A DNA stretch of 64,000 nt from Devosia yakushimensis (lineage in GTDB: Bacteria; Pseudomonadota; Alphaproteobacteria; Rhizobiales; Devosiaceae), in contig NZ_BSNG01000001.1 in assembly GCF_030159855.1 (NCBI RefSeq), forward strand, positions 1,922,001 through 1,986,000, in the 5' to 3' direction. The position numbers and the translations under genes were made by a program. The notes beneath the pieces are model-generated. The model was not told where the DNA came from. It ran no database searches and saw only the letters and a program-made list of their open reading frames with translations. Positions 40,840 to 50,665 of this stretch are shown piece after piece; the stretch's first letter is position 1, and the number at the start of each line of letters is the position of its first letter.

Positions 40840-41457
40840 TTATTTGCGGAAGTCGCCAAGGGTTTCAAACAGGCGCGCCGCGTAGCGCGCCATAGGGTCG
40901 ACCTCGATATTGACGCTGTCGCCAACCCCATAATCGCCCCAGGAGGTAACTTCAACCGTATAGGGGATCAAATGGACCGAGAAGCGGTTGGCTTCGACAT
41001 CGTTGACGGTGAGCGAAGTGCCATTGAGGGCCACGCTGCCCTTTTTGGCGATGAAGGGGGCGACGGCGTCGGACACGGCGAACGTATAGGTGATCTGGTC
41101 GCCAGTCTGCTTTTTGTCGACGATTTCAGCCATGCCATCGATATGGCCGGAGACGATGTGTCCGCCCAGCTCGTCGCCGATCTTGAGGGAGCGCTCCAGA
41201 TTGACCCGTCGGCCGAGCTGCCATTTGCCGACTTGAGTGACGGCAAGGGTTTCGAGGGCCGCGAAGACTTCGAACCAGTTCTGACCGTTATCGATGCCCT
41301 TGTCGGTCACCGTGAGGCAGATGCCATCATTGGTGATGGAGGCGCCCATGTCGATGCCGGCGGCATCATAGGCCGTGCCGATGCGCAGCAGGCGCCCGTC
41401 ATTGCGGTCTTCAACCCTGAGCAATTTGCCGACGTCGGTGACGATACCGGTGAACAT
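40840..41457 (-). CDS. ribE: Riboflavin synthase alpha subunit
   Basis: A 205-residue enzyme made of two lumazine-binding repeats. It starts MFTGIVTDVGKLLRVED, and repeat two begins near GHIVSGHIDGMAEIV. The first repeat has GASITNDGICLTV and the second KGSVALNGTSLTVNDVE, the paired signatures. It joins two dimethyl-ribityl-lumazines into riboflavin. No FMN riboswitch is seen upstream; the only one in the window precedes the transporter at 12439. Confidence 0.96.
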   Translation of the reverse strand: MFTGIVTDVGKLLRVEDRNDGRLLRIGTAYDAAGIDMGASITNDGICLTVTDKGIDNGQNWFEVFAALETLAVTQVGKWQLGRRVNLERSLKIGDELGGHIVSGHIDGMAEIVDKKQTGDQITYTFAVSDAVAPFIAKKGSVALNGTSLTVNDVEANRFSVHLIPYTVEVTSWGDYGVGDSVNIEVDPMARYAARLFETLGDFRK

Positions 41458-41514
41458 GGACTATTCCTGAAGTGTCGTGAGACTATTGATATAGCGAGGC
41501 GCGAGCGCCGGCGG

Positions 41515-42624
41515 CTACTGAGAAATGCTGGCATGCCGTTCGAAGATGGTGACCAGATCATCGCCAAGCGGTTGACTATCGGCCTCCACCAGGCCCGCGG
41601 CGGCGAGCCGATCAGCCAGGGATTGGCCGGCGCGGGCGGGTAGACCGCCCTTGCCTATCGTCACCGGGCTGGTCAGTAGGGCAAAGCGATCGACAAGGCC
41701 GGCATCGAGCAAGGCAGCGGTGAGGCGGGCGCCGGGTTCGACGAGCAGATGCTGGATGCCCTTGCGGGCCAGCGCGCCAAAGGCCAGGGCCAAGTCGGGA
41801 CGTCCCTTTTTGCCCTCGACGCGGAGGATTTCCACAGATGGCGGCGCTTCGACCGGGGCGTCGGTTTCCGCAATGATTGCAAGGCGATGGGCGGAGAAGC
41901 GATCAATCAGATTCACCTTGCGGTCGATGCCCTTGGCGCCGGCGAGCACGACGCGGAGCGGCGTGCGGTTCTCGAGGCCCGGCAGGCGGACGGTGAGCTG
42001 GGGATCATCGAGCCGGGCGGTGGAGGCGCCGATCAGTATGGCTTCGGAGCGGGCGCGCTGCATATGGGTCCAGTCGCGGGCGCCATCGCCGGTAATGGCG
42101 ACATTGCCCTGGCCCTTGCGGCCGATCATGCCATCGGCGGAGACCGCGAGCTTAGCCGTGACGAAGGGGCGCCCTGCCCCGTGACGCAGGGCATGACCGG
42201 CATGGAGGGCGCGGGAGGGGGCGTGGTCGGCCAGGATGACCTCGATGCCCGCCGATTCGAGGCGCCGGATGCTCTCGCCTGATGTGCGCGGATCAGGATC
42301 GCCCGTGCCGATGACAACGCGCAGCACGCCGGAGCGGACGACGGCATCGACGCAAGGCGGCGTGCGGCCCCAATGATGGCAGGGCTCGAGCGTGACATAG
42401 AGCGTGCGCCCCGATGCTTCGAAGCCGGCCGCTTCGAGCGCCTGCGACTCGGCATGCGGGCGGCCGCCCTTGGCGGTGACGGCACGGGAAATCAGCGTTT
42501 GAGTGACGGGGTCGACGACGAGCGCGGCGACAGTGGGATTATCGGCGGTGGTGCCGAGATAGGCGGAGGCATAGCGCACGGCCGCATCGAGCCAGCGGAT
42601 ATCCTCGGGGCCCGGCCCGCTCAA
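41515..42624 (-). CDS. ribD: Bifunctional riboflavin deaminase/reductase RibD
   Basis: A 369-residue two-domain enzyme. The deaminase domain (about 1-150) has the zinc ligands HAESQALE and PCHHWGRTPPC. The reductase domain (about 155-365) contains TAKLAVSADGMIGRKGQG and HLLVEPGARLTAALLDAGLVD. It catalyses the second and third steps from the GTP cyclohydrolase II product. The start overlaps the nrdR stop by 4 bp, so the two are coupled; ribE follows after 57 bp. Confidence 0.95.
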   Translation of the reverse strand: MSGPGPEDIRWLDAAVRYASAYLGTTADNPTVAALVVDPVTQTLISRAVTAKGGRPHAESQALEAAGFEASGRTLYVTLEPCHHWGRTPPCVDAVVRSGVLRVVIGTGDPDPRTSGESIRRLESAGIEVILADHAPSRALHAGHALRHGAGRPFVTAKLAVSADGMIGRKGQGNVAITGDGARDWTHMQRARSEAILIGASTARLDDPQLTVRLPGLENRTPLRVVLAGAKGIDRKVNLIDRFSAHRLAIIAETDAPVEAPPSVEILRVEGKKGRPDLALAFGALARKGIQHLLVEPGARLTAALLDAGLVDRFALLTSPVTIGKGGLPARAGQSLADRLAAAGLVEADSQPLGDDLVTIFERHASISQ

Positions 42625-43100
42625 TCGTCCTGATCCTGAACGATATCCTTGCCGCTGGCGAGTTCGCTGAGGAAAGACCGGAAATCGTCGGCGGCGGAGA
42701 AATTCTTGTAGACCGAGGCGAAGCGGACGAAGGCGACGTCATCGAGGCCCTTGAGGCCTTCCATGACATATTCACCGATCTGATCGGAGGTGACTTCGAC
42801 TTCGCCCAGGCTTTCGAGCTGGCGGACAATGCCTGATATCATGCGCTCGGTGCGATCGGGATCGACCGAGCGCTTGCGTAGCGCGGTATAGACCGAACGC
42901 GAGAGCTTTTCGCGATCGAACGGGACCTTGCGGCCGGACTTCTTGACCACGATCAGATCGCGCAGCTGCACCCGCTCGAAAGTGGTAAAGCGGCCGCCGC
43001 AGCCATTGCAGACGCGGCGGCGCCGGATGGCACCGGAATCCTCGGTGGGACGGCTGTCCTTGACCTGCGTATCGTCGTTGCCGCAATAGGGACAGCGCAT
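42621..43100 (-). CDS. nrdR: Ribonucleotide reductase repressor NrdR
   Basis: A 159-residue repressor of ribonucleotide reductase genes. The zinc ribbon MRCPYCGNDDTQVKDSRP with CNGCGGRFTTFERVQ is followed by the ATP-cone domain (about 49-139), which begins VVKKSGRKVPFDREKLSRSVYTALRKR. Gene order glyA-nrdR-ribD is widespread in alphaproteobacteria. Confidence 0.97.
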   Translation of the reverse strand: MRCPYCGNDDTQVKDSRPTEDSGAIRRRRVCNGCGGRFTTFERVQLRDLIVVKKSGRKVPFDREKLSRSVYTALRKRSVDPDRTERMISGIVRQLESLGEVEVTSDQIGEYVMEGLKGLDDVAFVRFASVYKNFSAADDFRSFLSELASGKDIVQDQDD

Positions 43101-43111
43101 GCTTGGCTCTT

Positions 43112-44416
<1,305 letters not shown>

Positions 44417-44616
44417 GGGCTCAACTCCAGGGCGATCCCAACATGTGGTGTCGGAAGGATGGTACGGGCGCAGCCTCTAGCACGATCCGCGCCTTCAATC
44501 CATGCGTTGCCACAGTAATTTCTCAATTGGCAGGCAACCGTCGAGCGCGCTTGCGCATTTCTGTTTGCATAGGGCCGGTGACCCCCGGCCGGCGGGGTGG
44601 TTTTGGAGAATTCGAC

Positions 44617-45096
44617 ATGAAGACGAAATTTGGAAAACTTGCCGCGGCGGTAATTGCGGGAACCGTGGCGCTGACCGGCGTGGTACCGGCATTTGCGCAG
44701 GGCGGCGTGATGATGAATCCGCAGGGCGGCGGCAATGGCAACTGGTCGCAACGCGACCGGGTGATCATGAGCTATTGCGACCGCAACCCGCGGGACCGCG
44801 ATTGCCGCGGCTATTATGGCGGCGGCTGGCGTGACCGGGATTACGACACCTTCTACCGTAGCCGCCGCAACTCGCTAGACGGCATTGCCGCGGGCCTCTT
44901 CGGCTTCGGCTTCGGCGCCCTGTTGGGCGGCGCGCTTGCCGGCCAGAACAACAATAATTATGGCGGGCAGCCGGTCTATGGCGGCGGCTCTTACCGGGCG
45001 CATGTGAACGCCTGCTATGCGCGCTACCGCTCTTATGACGAAGAGACCGATACCTTCATGGGCTATGACGGCATCCGCCGCCGCTGCATGCTGTAG
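44617..45096 (+). CDS. BA14K-family exported protein
   Basis: A 159-residue protein with a signal peptide cleaved after PAFA near residue 28. A Gly/Asn/Arg-rich region follows, then one hydrophobic segment (GIAAGLFGFGFGALLGGALAG). The C-terminal BA14K motif is HVNACYARYRSYDEETDTFMGYDGIRRRC, with its two conserved cysteines. The family is specific to Rhizobiales; its Brucella member is an immunoreactive envelope protein with a reported lectin-like role. The ATG at 44617 is the start; longer frames upstream lack similarity. Confidence 0.85.
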   Translation: MKTKFGKLAAAVIAGTVALTGVVPAFAQGGVMMNPQGGGNGNWSQRDRVIMSYCDRNPRDRDCRGYYGGGWRDRDYDTFYRSRRNSLDGIAAGLFGFGFGALLGGALAGQNNNNYGGQPVYGGGSYRAHVNACYARYRSYDEETDTFMGYDGIRRRCML

Positions 45097-45105
45097 ATAA
45101 GGCCG

Positions 45106-45309
45106 CTAGAATAAGCGTTTTTCCTGCGCCGGTGGCTCCGTCTGGAGTTTCCGGCGTAGCTTTGCCAGGGCGAGTTGCTGCATCTGGTTGCGAGTGGCGG
45201 AAACGGGTGTGATGACCACGACCTCGGTACCGCTGGCGCTGTCTATGGCGGCGACACGCATCTGTTGGCCGAGCTGGACGAACTCAAACAGAACTTCACC
45301 TTGGGCCAT
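45106..45309 (-). CDS. Short conserved protein (DUF6898-like)
   Basis: A 67-residue protein, MAQGEVLFEFVQLGQQ followed by MRVAAIDSASGTEVVVITPVSATRNQMQQLALAKLRRKL. It looks like a short Rhizobiales family of unknown function (DUF6898 by memory). The ATG at 45309 follows AGAGGAA; 14 further residues upstream are in frame but unlikely. It is convergent with the BA14K gene, with 9 bp between the stops. Confidence 0.65.
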   Translation of the reverse strand: MAQGEVLFEFVQLGQQMRVAAIDSASGTEVVVITPVSATRNQMQQLALAKLRRKLQTEPPAQEKRLF

Positions 45310-45360
45310 GGCTGCGTTCCTCTGGTTTGGGCGCATGGTGCCCGATTCCATGACAAAACA

Positions 45361-45388
45361 AAAACGCCCTCCGGATGGAGGGCGTTTT
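45361..45388 (-). terminator. Terminator of the L,D-transpeptidase gene
   Basis: A perfect 12-bp stem, AAAACGCCCTCC with GGAGGGCGTTTT, and a GGAT loop. U-rich on both strands, so it can also act against read-through from the right-hand strand. Confidence 0.92.
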
Positions 45389-45455
45389 GCGTTGTCATGG
45401 CTTTGGAGAAAGCCCCCTCACCCAGCCTGCGGGCCGTGAGGCGCCAACGCCGGCA

Positions 45456-46712
45456 TTAGGCCTCGAAGGTGACCTTGCCCTGGGCGTCGAAATTGTAGAC
45501 GTCGTCGCGGAAGCTGACAGTGCCCTGCTTATTGGCCCAGGCCGTGATGTAGGTGGTGTGCAGCGGCACGCGGGCCTTGCACTCGACATCGAGGCGCTGC
45601 AGGGATTCGAAGGTCATATCGACCTTGTTCTGATCCCAATCGCCATTGTCGCGCAGCAGCCAGTTGACCAGCTGGTTGACGCCCTCGACGCGCACGCAGC
45701 CCGAGGAGTGGAAGCGGGCGTTTTCGCCGAACAGCGCCTTGGTCGGGGTATCGTGCAGGTAGCAATCGTAGGGATTGTAGAAGTTGATCTTACAATGGCC
45801 CATGGAATTGGCCGCACCCGGCTCCTGGCGATACATGTAATTGATCGCGTTGCCGAGATTGTTCCAATCGATCGACGCGGGCGAAATTTCGGTGCCGCTG
45901 CCATCGTAGATATGGATGTTCTGTTCGGCCAGGTAGTTGGGATTTTCCAGCATGTACTTGGTCAAGTCGCGCTCGACCAGCGACTTGGGCACATGCCAAT
46001 AGGGATTGAAATTGATCTGGCTGACCTTGCTGGCCATGATCGGGGTGGCGCGATCGACGCGACCAACCACTGCGGTATGGCGCTGTTCGACCATGCCACC
46101 ATTCACCGCCTCGATGGTCGCAGCGGGGATATTGACCACGACATAGCGTTCGCTGAGGTTTGACGCCATGGTCTGAACGCGCTGGGCGTTGAGATAGAGC
46201 TGGTTGAGCCGCGTCTGGGCCGGAACCGAGAGCGCATACCAGGTGGCTTCATCGACCTGACCGGTGACGACAAGGCCATGACGGGCCTGAAAGGCACGAA
46301 TGCCAGCATCGGCGGGAGCGTCGATCATGTCGCTGACATTTTCGACCATTGCCATATCGCCCGAGGAGATTAGGCGGCGCTTGAGGGCGACGACGGCTTT
46401 GCGCGACTCGCCGAGCTTGAGGCCATAGGCTTCCTGGGGTGTCTCTTCCCAGCCGCCGGCGGCCACGAAGGGCTCGTATTGAGAAATGGCCAATTGCAGA
46501 TTGTAAGCCGTGTCATAGGACAGGATCGGCTCATTCGTAGCGATCAGTGCCTGGGCGGCAGCGGTATTGCCGTTTTGGTCGACATTACGCAGCACGCGGT
46601 TGCGGTCGAACATGTCCCAGAAGGAGTCCTGGGCCCGCACCACGGAAGGCATGGCCAAGGCAGCGCCACTCACAGCCATGGATTGCAGAAGAGAACGACG
46701 ATTCAATCGCAT
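45456..46712 (-). CDS. ldtP: L,D-transpeptidase of the YcbB/LdtP type
   Basis: A 418-residue exported peptidoglycan cross-linking enzyme. An N-terminal signal with a twin Arg (NRRSLLQSMAVSGAALAM) is followed by a peptidoglycan-binding repeat (about 155-210, IRAFQARHGLVVTGQVDEATWYAL). The YkuD catalytic domain has the nucleophile in FHSSGCVRVEG near residue 340, with the preceding His in CYLHDTPTK. It forms 3-3 cross-links. The MarR-type regulator directly upstream resembles LdtR, described in Liberibacter and Sinorhizobium as controlling ldtP. I choose the ATG at 46712 because it starts the signal peptide. Confidence 0.88.
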   Translation of the reverse strand: MRLNRRSLLQSMAVSGAALAMPSVVRAQDSFWDMFDRNRVLRNVDQNGNTAAAQALIATNEPILSYDTAYNLQLAISQYEPFVAAGGWEETPQEAYGLKLGESRKAVVALKRRLISSGDMAMVENVSDMIDAPADAGIRAFQARHGLVVTGQVDEATWYALSVPAQTRLNQLYLNAQRVQTMASNLSERYVVVNIPAATIEAVNGGMVEQRHTAVVGRVDRATPIMASKVSQINFNPYWHVPKSLVERDLTKYMLENPNYLAEQNIHIYDGSGTEISPASIDWNNLGNAINYMYRQEPGAANSMGHCKINFYNPYDCYLHDTPTKALFGENARFHSSGCVRVEGVNQLVNWLLRDNGDWDQNKVDMTFESLQRLDVECKARVPLHTTYITAWANKQGTVSFRDDVYNFDAQGKVTFEA

Positions 46713-46886
46713 CAAGTCACCCGAAATATCCAGCCCGCCGGATGAAACCGGCTTTACCATCGCGTCCCGCCCGTCACAACGCGGTCAAGCGAGTGTGAAC
46801 TTTGGACTTCATAAACCAAGAATAGACGGGAAATGGTTTCAAACCACGTAACGAGGCAAATGCTGGCCATTTGCGGCTGAAATAAG

Positions 46887-46912
46887 AAACGCCAGCGCTG
46901 AGGCTGGCGTTT
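46887..46912 (-). terminator. Terminator of the LdtR gene
   Basis: A perfect 10-bp stem, AAACGCCAGC with GCTGGCGTTT, followed on the minus strand by TCTTATTTC. It separates the regulator from ldtP, so ldtP should have its own promoter in 46713-46886. Confidence 0.9.
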
Positions 46913-46965
46913 GCTTGATGGTGTGGCTGGCAGGCAACAAATCCCCTGCCCGGCCTGTCTTCTAT

Positions 46966-47475
46966 TTAGAGTTTATAGAGGATCTGATCGACCCAGAAGC
47001 GCTCGAGACGGGCCAGCGCCTTGTTGAGGCCGTCGAATTCATCATCGCCCAGGCCGCCGACCTTATCGATCGACTTGAGGTGGCGATCATAGAGCTCGTC
47101 GATGACTTCGGCCACTTCCTCGCCCTTGGGGGTCAGCTTGATGCGAACCGAGCGGCGGTCGGAACGGGAGCGTTCCTGGAAGATATAGCCGGTTTCGACA
47201 AGCTTCTTGAGATTGTACGAGACGTTGGAGCCCAGATAATAGCCCCGAGACCGCAGCTCGCCGGCTGTCAGTTCGGCATCGCCGATATTGAACATCAGCA
47301 GCGCCTGGACAGGGTTGATGTCGTCCCAACCCATGCGGTCGAACTCATCCTTGATGAGATCGAGCAGGCGGCGGTGAAGACGCTCGACGCGCGAAACGGC
47401 TTCGAGATAGAGCGGCTTCAGGCTTTCGGTCCGGCCCGGAACCATTGCCTCGGCGGCGTTGGATTTGATTGCCAT
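46966..47475 (-). CDS. ldtR: MarR-family regulator LdtR
   Basis: A 169-residue MarR-type winged-helix protein. The recognition part is AELTAGELRSRGYYLGSNVSYNLKKLVETGYIFQE, with wing SRSDRRSVRIKLTPKGEEV. This YYLGSNVSYNLKKLVE stretch is a hallmark of LdtR, which controls the neighbouring L,D-transpeptidase and osmotic stress tolerance in Liberibacter and Sinorhizobium. The ATG at 47475 is preferred over a longer frame starting at 47520. Confidence 0.88.
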   Translation of the reverse strand: MAIKSNAAEAMVPGRTESLKPLYLEAVSRVERLHRRLLDLIKDEFDRMGWDDINPVQALLMFNIGDAELTAGELRSRGYYLGSNVSYNLKKLVETGYIFQERSRSDRRSVRIKLTPKGEEVAEVIDELYDRHLKSIDKVGGLGDDEFDGLNKALARLERFWVDQILYKL

Positions 47476-47656
47476 TTGTGCCTCACTGTTTATCAGTCCG
47501 TGCGATTTTTCGCATCTCATGAGGCCAAACTACGGCGCCCCGACTAAGATCGCCCTAAGCCACACGCTTAAAACTATCTTACTGGAATACAATGAGAATT
47601 TGGCTTAATTCTTCGTATCACCTGGTGATAAAATTGTAACCTTACCGAGGTGTGAC

Positions 47657-47686
47657 GGGCATGAGCGAGATTAGACGCTCACGCCC
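47657..47686 (-). terminator. Hairpin after the small membrane protein gene
   Basis: GGGCATGAGCG (47657-47667) pairs with CGCTCACGCCC (47676-47686), 10 of 11 positions, around AGATTAGA. It lies 7 bp past the stop codon of the leftward gene; no U-tract follows. Confidence 0.5.
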
Positions 47687-47693
47687 GGCCAAG

Positions 47694-48104
47694 CTAGGCG
47701 ATAGTGAGGAATGGCCTGGCGAAGGCGAGCTTGAGCGCCAGCATGCCGGCCACCGCAAGGGCCTGCGCCAACAGTAAAAATAGTCCCAGTTCGCTCATCT
47801 GGCCGGCATGAATAGCGGCCAGCGCAACGCTGCCAATGCCCCAGAGCGCGTCGCCGGCCACGTGGATGGCGAGCATGGCCGGGGTCAGCTGCCGGGCCCG
47901 CGCTGTCAATAAGTTGAACGCGGCCCAGGGCAGTAGGATGAGGCCGGAGGCAATCAGCAAGGCATTTGGCAGGGGCCAGGCCAGGAGTGCGGTAAGCGGC
48001 GCGGCCGCGGCAGCAAGAACCGCGCCGAGAATGAGGCAGGCTGCGGCATCGGCGAAATAGATCATGCGGGGGTGCAGCTTGAGGGCGTTGGCAAGAGCAG
48101 TCAT
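47694..48104 (-). CDS. Small membrane protein, unknown function
   Basis: A 136-residue protein with four predicted membrane helices (MIYFADAAACLILGAVLAAAA, NALLIASGLILLPWAAFNLL, MLAIHVAGDALWGIGSVALAA, LGLFLLLAQALAVAGMLALKL). I do not recognise the family. It is divergent from an MmyB-like XRE regulator with an inverted repeat between them. Such regulators commonly control the gene they face, so this is the probable target. Confidence 0.7.
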   Translation of the reverse strand: MTALANALKLHPRMIYFADAAACLILGAVLAAAAAPLTALLAWPLPNALLIASGLILLPWAAFNLLTARARQLTPAMLAIHVAGDALWGIGSVALAAIHAGQMSELGLFLLLAQALAVAGMLALKLAFARPFLTIA

Positions 48105-48152
48105 CGGGGATCTCCGTGTCGGTGTTTTCGATGGACATGAGACTGGCCCGGG

Positions 48153-48184
48153 GAGGTAATGACCTCAATTACCTTGTAGGTAAT
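48153..48184. promoter_or_regulatory. Candidate XRE-regulator operator
   Basis: AGGTAAT (48154-48160), 7 nt, ATTACCT (48168-48174), 3 nt, AGGTAAT again (48178-48184). GAGGT-N4-ACCTC overlaps the first arm. Three half-sites in 31 bp between divergent genes suit a dimeric helix-turn-helix repressor that controls itself and the membrane protein gene. Confidence 0.6.
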
Positions 48185-48233
48185 GGAATTGCAGCTCGCT
48201 TGGCGGTTTTATGCAGCGGCACAGGAGAATGGG

Positions 48234-48956
48234 ATGATCGGCCAGATATTGCGCGATTGGCGCGGCCTGCGGGGGATGAGCCAGATGGAGCTGGCGCTGA
48301 CGGCGGATGTGTCGTCGCGGCACGTCTCGTTCATGGAATCCGGGAGGGCGAGGCCCAGCGCGGACATGGTGCTGCGACTGGCCGAGGCACTTGCCATGCC
48401 GTTGCGGGAGCGCAATGCGATGCTGATCGCCGCCGGCTTTGCGCCGCAATATGGCGAAAGCGATTGGCATAGCGAACAGATGGTGGAGATACGGCGCGCG
48501 GCGGGGCTGATCCTTGCTGCGCATGCTCCTCATCCTGCGCTGGTGCTGGATGCCGCGTTCACGGTGCTTGACGCCAATGAGGCGGGGGCGGCGCTGCTGG
48601 GTGGTCTTGGCGGCGGCAAGATCAACCTGGTTGACCTGGTATTCGTCCCTGGGCCGTTGCGCGAAAGCATCGTCAACTGGCCGGAGGTGGCAAATTATCT
48701 CATGCACCGGATGCGCGAGGGGGTGCGGATGCGGGGACCACAATCGGAGATAGCGCAGGTCTTAAGACGCGCGCGGCAGCAGCCCGGCGTGGAGCAATTG
48801 GCGCAGGTTCATGGCGGCGCGGGCACCGTCCTACTGCCGGTGGTCGTCACGATAAATGGTGTTACGACGCGCTGGTTCACCACGGTCACGACTTTCGGCG
48901 CACCGCAGGATGCGCTGGCCGAAGAGATCATGATCGAGCAGTTTCACCCGGCCTGA
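48234..48956 (+). CDS. XRE-family regulator with MmyB-like ligand-binding domain
   Basis: A 240-residue regulator. An N-terminal helix-turn-helix (ILRDWRGLRGMSQMELALTADVSSRHVSFMESGRARPSADMVLRLAEAL) is followed by the MmyB-like PAS-type domain (about 85-235, with HPALVLDAAFTVLDANEAGAALLGG). Several MmyB-like domains bind fatty-acid-like ligands. The ATG at 48234 follows ACAGGAGAA; an upstream in-frame start would fall in the operator. Confidence 0.85.
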   Translation: MIGQILRDWRGLRGMSQMELALTADVSSRHVSFMESGRARPSADMVLRLAEALAMPLRERNAMLIAAGFAPQYGESDWHSEQMVEIRRAAGLILAAHAPHPALVLDAAFTVLDANEAGAALLGGLGGGKINLVDLVFVPGPLRESIVNWPEVANYLMHRMREGVRMRGPQSEIAQVLRRARQQPGVEQLAQVHGGAGTVLLPVVVTINGVTTRWFTTVTTFGAPQDALAEEIMIEQFHPA

Positions 48957-48962
48957 ACGGTC

Positions 48963-49352
48963 TCAGTCGCTGGCGCGGGCGCGGCGCTGACGGACCCGGA
49001 GGACGAAGACGGCGAGGATCGCCGCTACCAGCGCCAGCCGCAGGCCGAAGCCGAAAGCGGTCATCTGCACATCGGGATTGCCCGAGAGATAGAGCGCCAG
49101 TTCGATCGCCGTGGCGCCGGCGAGCAGAACACCGCCCCAACTGGCCCTAATCCACAGGCCGACGGCAGCAAAAAGGCGGGCGAGGCAAAAAACGGTGAGA
49201 TAGACAAAGCCGGCTGTGCCCAGCGTCGCCAAGGGACTAACGGCGCCCGCATTGACGCCAAGCAGGCGCGCGGCATCGTTGAGCCCGAGCAAAAGGCTGA
49301 CAATGGCGATAATGCGGACGAAGATGCCAAGGGCGGGCGCGTTGAAATCCAT
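48963..49352 (-). CDS. Membrane protein next to hemB (DUF6163-like)
   Basis: A 129-residue protein with four predicted membrane helices, starting IFVRIIAIVSLLLGLNDAARLLGV. It matches my memory of a Rhizobiales family of unknown function (DUF6163) that is regularly divergent from hemB, as here. A basic tail (RVRQRRARASD) should be cytoplasmic. No catalytic residues are evident. Confidence 0.68.
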   Translation of the reverse strand: MDFNAPALGIFVRIIAIVSLLLGLNDAARLLGVNAGAVSPLATLGTAGFVYLTVFCLARLFAAVGLWIRASWGGVLLAGATAIELALYLSGNPDVQMTAFGFGLRLALVAAILAVFVLRVRQRRARASD

Positions 49353-49445
49353 GCCGGGTTTCTAGCCCCTGCCGATAGATGCGACAAGCCGGAGCTTGGA
49401 GCCCTCCCCCGCCTTTGATAGACGAGAGGCAAATAGGAGCAGACG

Positions 49446-50459
49446 ATGGCCGAGTACTGGACCAAGCACGATATGGAATTCCTCGGCGGCCGCCGCTTGC
49501 GACGCAGCCGCCGGACCGAGTGGAGCCGGGCCATGGTGCGCGAGACGGTGCTGACGCCGGACGACCTGATCTGGCCGCTTTTCGTCATCGAAGGGCAGAA
49601 CGAAAAGACCGGGATCAAGACCATGCCAGGGGTGGAGCGGCTGAGCGTCGATCTGTGCGTCGAGGCGGCGCGAGCGGCGCGCGATGCGGGGATTCCGGCG
49701 CTGGCGCTGTTTCCCAATACGCCCGATCATCTGCGCAGCGAAAATGCGGCCGAGGCCTATAACCCGGACAATCTGATGTGCCGGGCGCTGAGCGCCATCA
49801 AGAGCGCGGTGCCGGAAATCGGGCTGATCGCGGATGTTGCATTGGACGAATATTCAAGCGACGGCCAGGACGGGCTGGTGCGCGACGGGGAAATCCTCAA
49901 TGACGAGACCATCACCGTCATGGCGCGCTCGGCGCTGGTGCAGTCCAAGGCCGGCGCCGACATTATCGCGCCATCCGACATGATGGACGGGCGCGTGGCA
50001 GCGATCCGCGGGGTGCTGGACGGCGAGGGGTTCGACCAGGTCCAGATCATGTCCTACGCGGCCAAATATGCCTCATGCTATTATGGGCCGTTCCGCGAGG
50101 CGGTGGGCACGGGCAGCCGGCTGCGGGGCGACAAGCGGACCTATCAGATGGATTTCGCCAATTCCGACGAGGCGTTGCGGGAAATTGCGCAGGACATCGA
50201 GGAAGGCGCAGACAGCATCATGGTCAAGCCCGGCCTGCCATATCTCGATATCGTGCGGCGGGCCAAGGACAATTTCAATATTCCGATCTACGCCTACCAG
50301 GTGAGCGGGGAATACGCGATGATCGAGTTCGCGGCCGCTGCGGGAGCGCTGGATCGCAAGCGGGCGATCCTTGAGAGCCTTTATGCGTTTAAGCGCGCCG
50401 GGGCCAATGGGGTGCTGACCTATTTTGCGCTGGAAGTGGCGCGGGAATTGGGGCGGTAA
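49446..50459 (+). CDS. hemB: Delta-aminolevulinic acid dehydratase (porphobilinogen synthase)
   Basis: A 337-residue enzyme of tetrapyrrole synthesis. The two active-site lysines are in YYGPFREAVGTGSRLRGDKRTYQ and SIMVKPGLPYLDIV. The usual zinc-binding cysteines (DVCLCEYTDHGHCG in zinc enzymes) are replaced: the stretch here reads DVALDEYSSDGQDG, with Ala and Asp. This is the magnesium-dependent type known from Bradyrhizobium and other rhizobia. Ribosome binding site AGGAGCAG, ATG 49446. Confidence 0.96.
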   Translation: MAEYWTKHDMEFLGGRRLRRSRRTEWSRAMVRETVLTPDDLIWPLFVIEGQNEKTGIKTMPGVERLSVDLCVEAARAARDAGIPALALFPNTPDHLRSENAAEAYNPDNLMCRALSAIKSAVPEIGLIADVALDEYSSDGQDGLVRDGEILNDETITVMARSALVQSKAGADIIAPSDMMDGRVAAIRGVLDGEGFDQVQIMSYAAKYASCYYGPFREAVGTGSRLRGDKRTYQMDFANSDEALREIAQDIEEGADSIMVKPGLPYLDIVRRAKDNFNIPIYAYQVSGEYAMIEFAAAAGALDRKRAILESLYAFKRAGANGVLTYFALEVARELGR

Positions 50460-50535
50460 CTCCGAGAAGGCTCGCGCCGGCAAATAACCACCGATTTTGC
50501 CCCGGGGCTCGGCACTGAAGTGGTGGCGAGGATAG

Positions 50536-50571
50536 TGGCCCTCGGGTCAAGCCCGAGGGAGGCGATTGTGG
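50536..50571. repeat. CCTCGGG palindromic element, right half only
   Basis: GTGGCCCTCGGGTCAAGCCC followed by GAGGGAGGCGATTGTGG matches the right end of the copy at 13470-13556 almost base for base. The left arm is missing, so this is a truncated copy after hemB. Confidence 0.8.
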
Positions 50572-50665
50572 TACGATAGGTCAGCGACGATCCACAGCAT
50601 CGCCCAAGGCACATTTTAGTGCCCTGCCTCTTGTACCCTGCCCGATGCATGACAATGTTTCGTGC

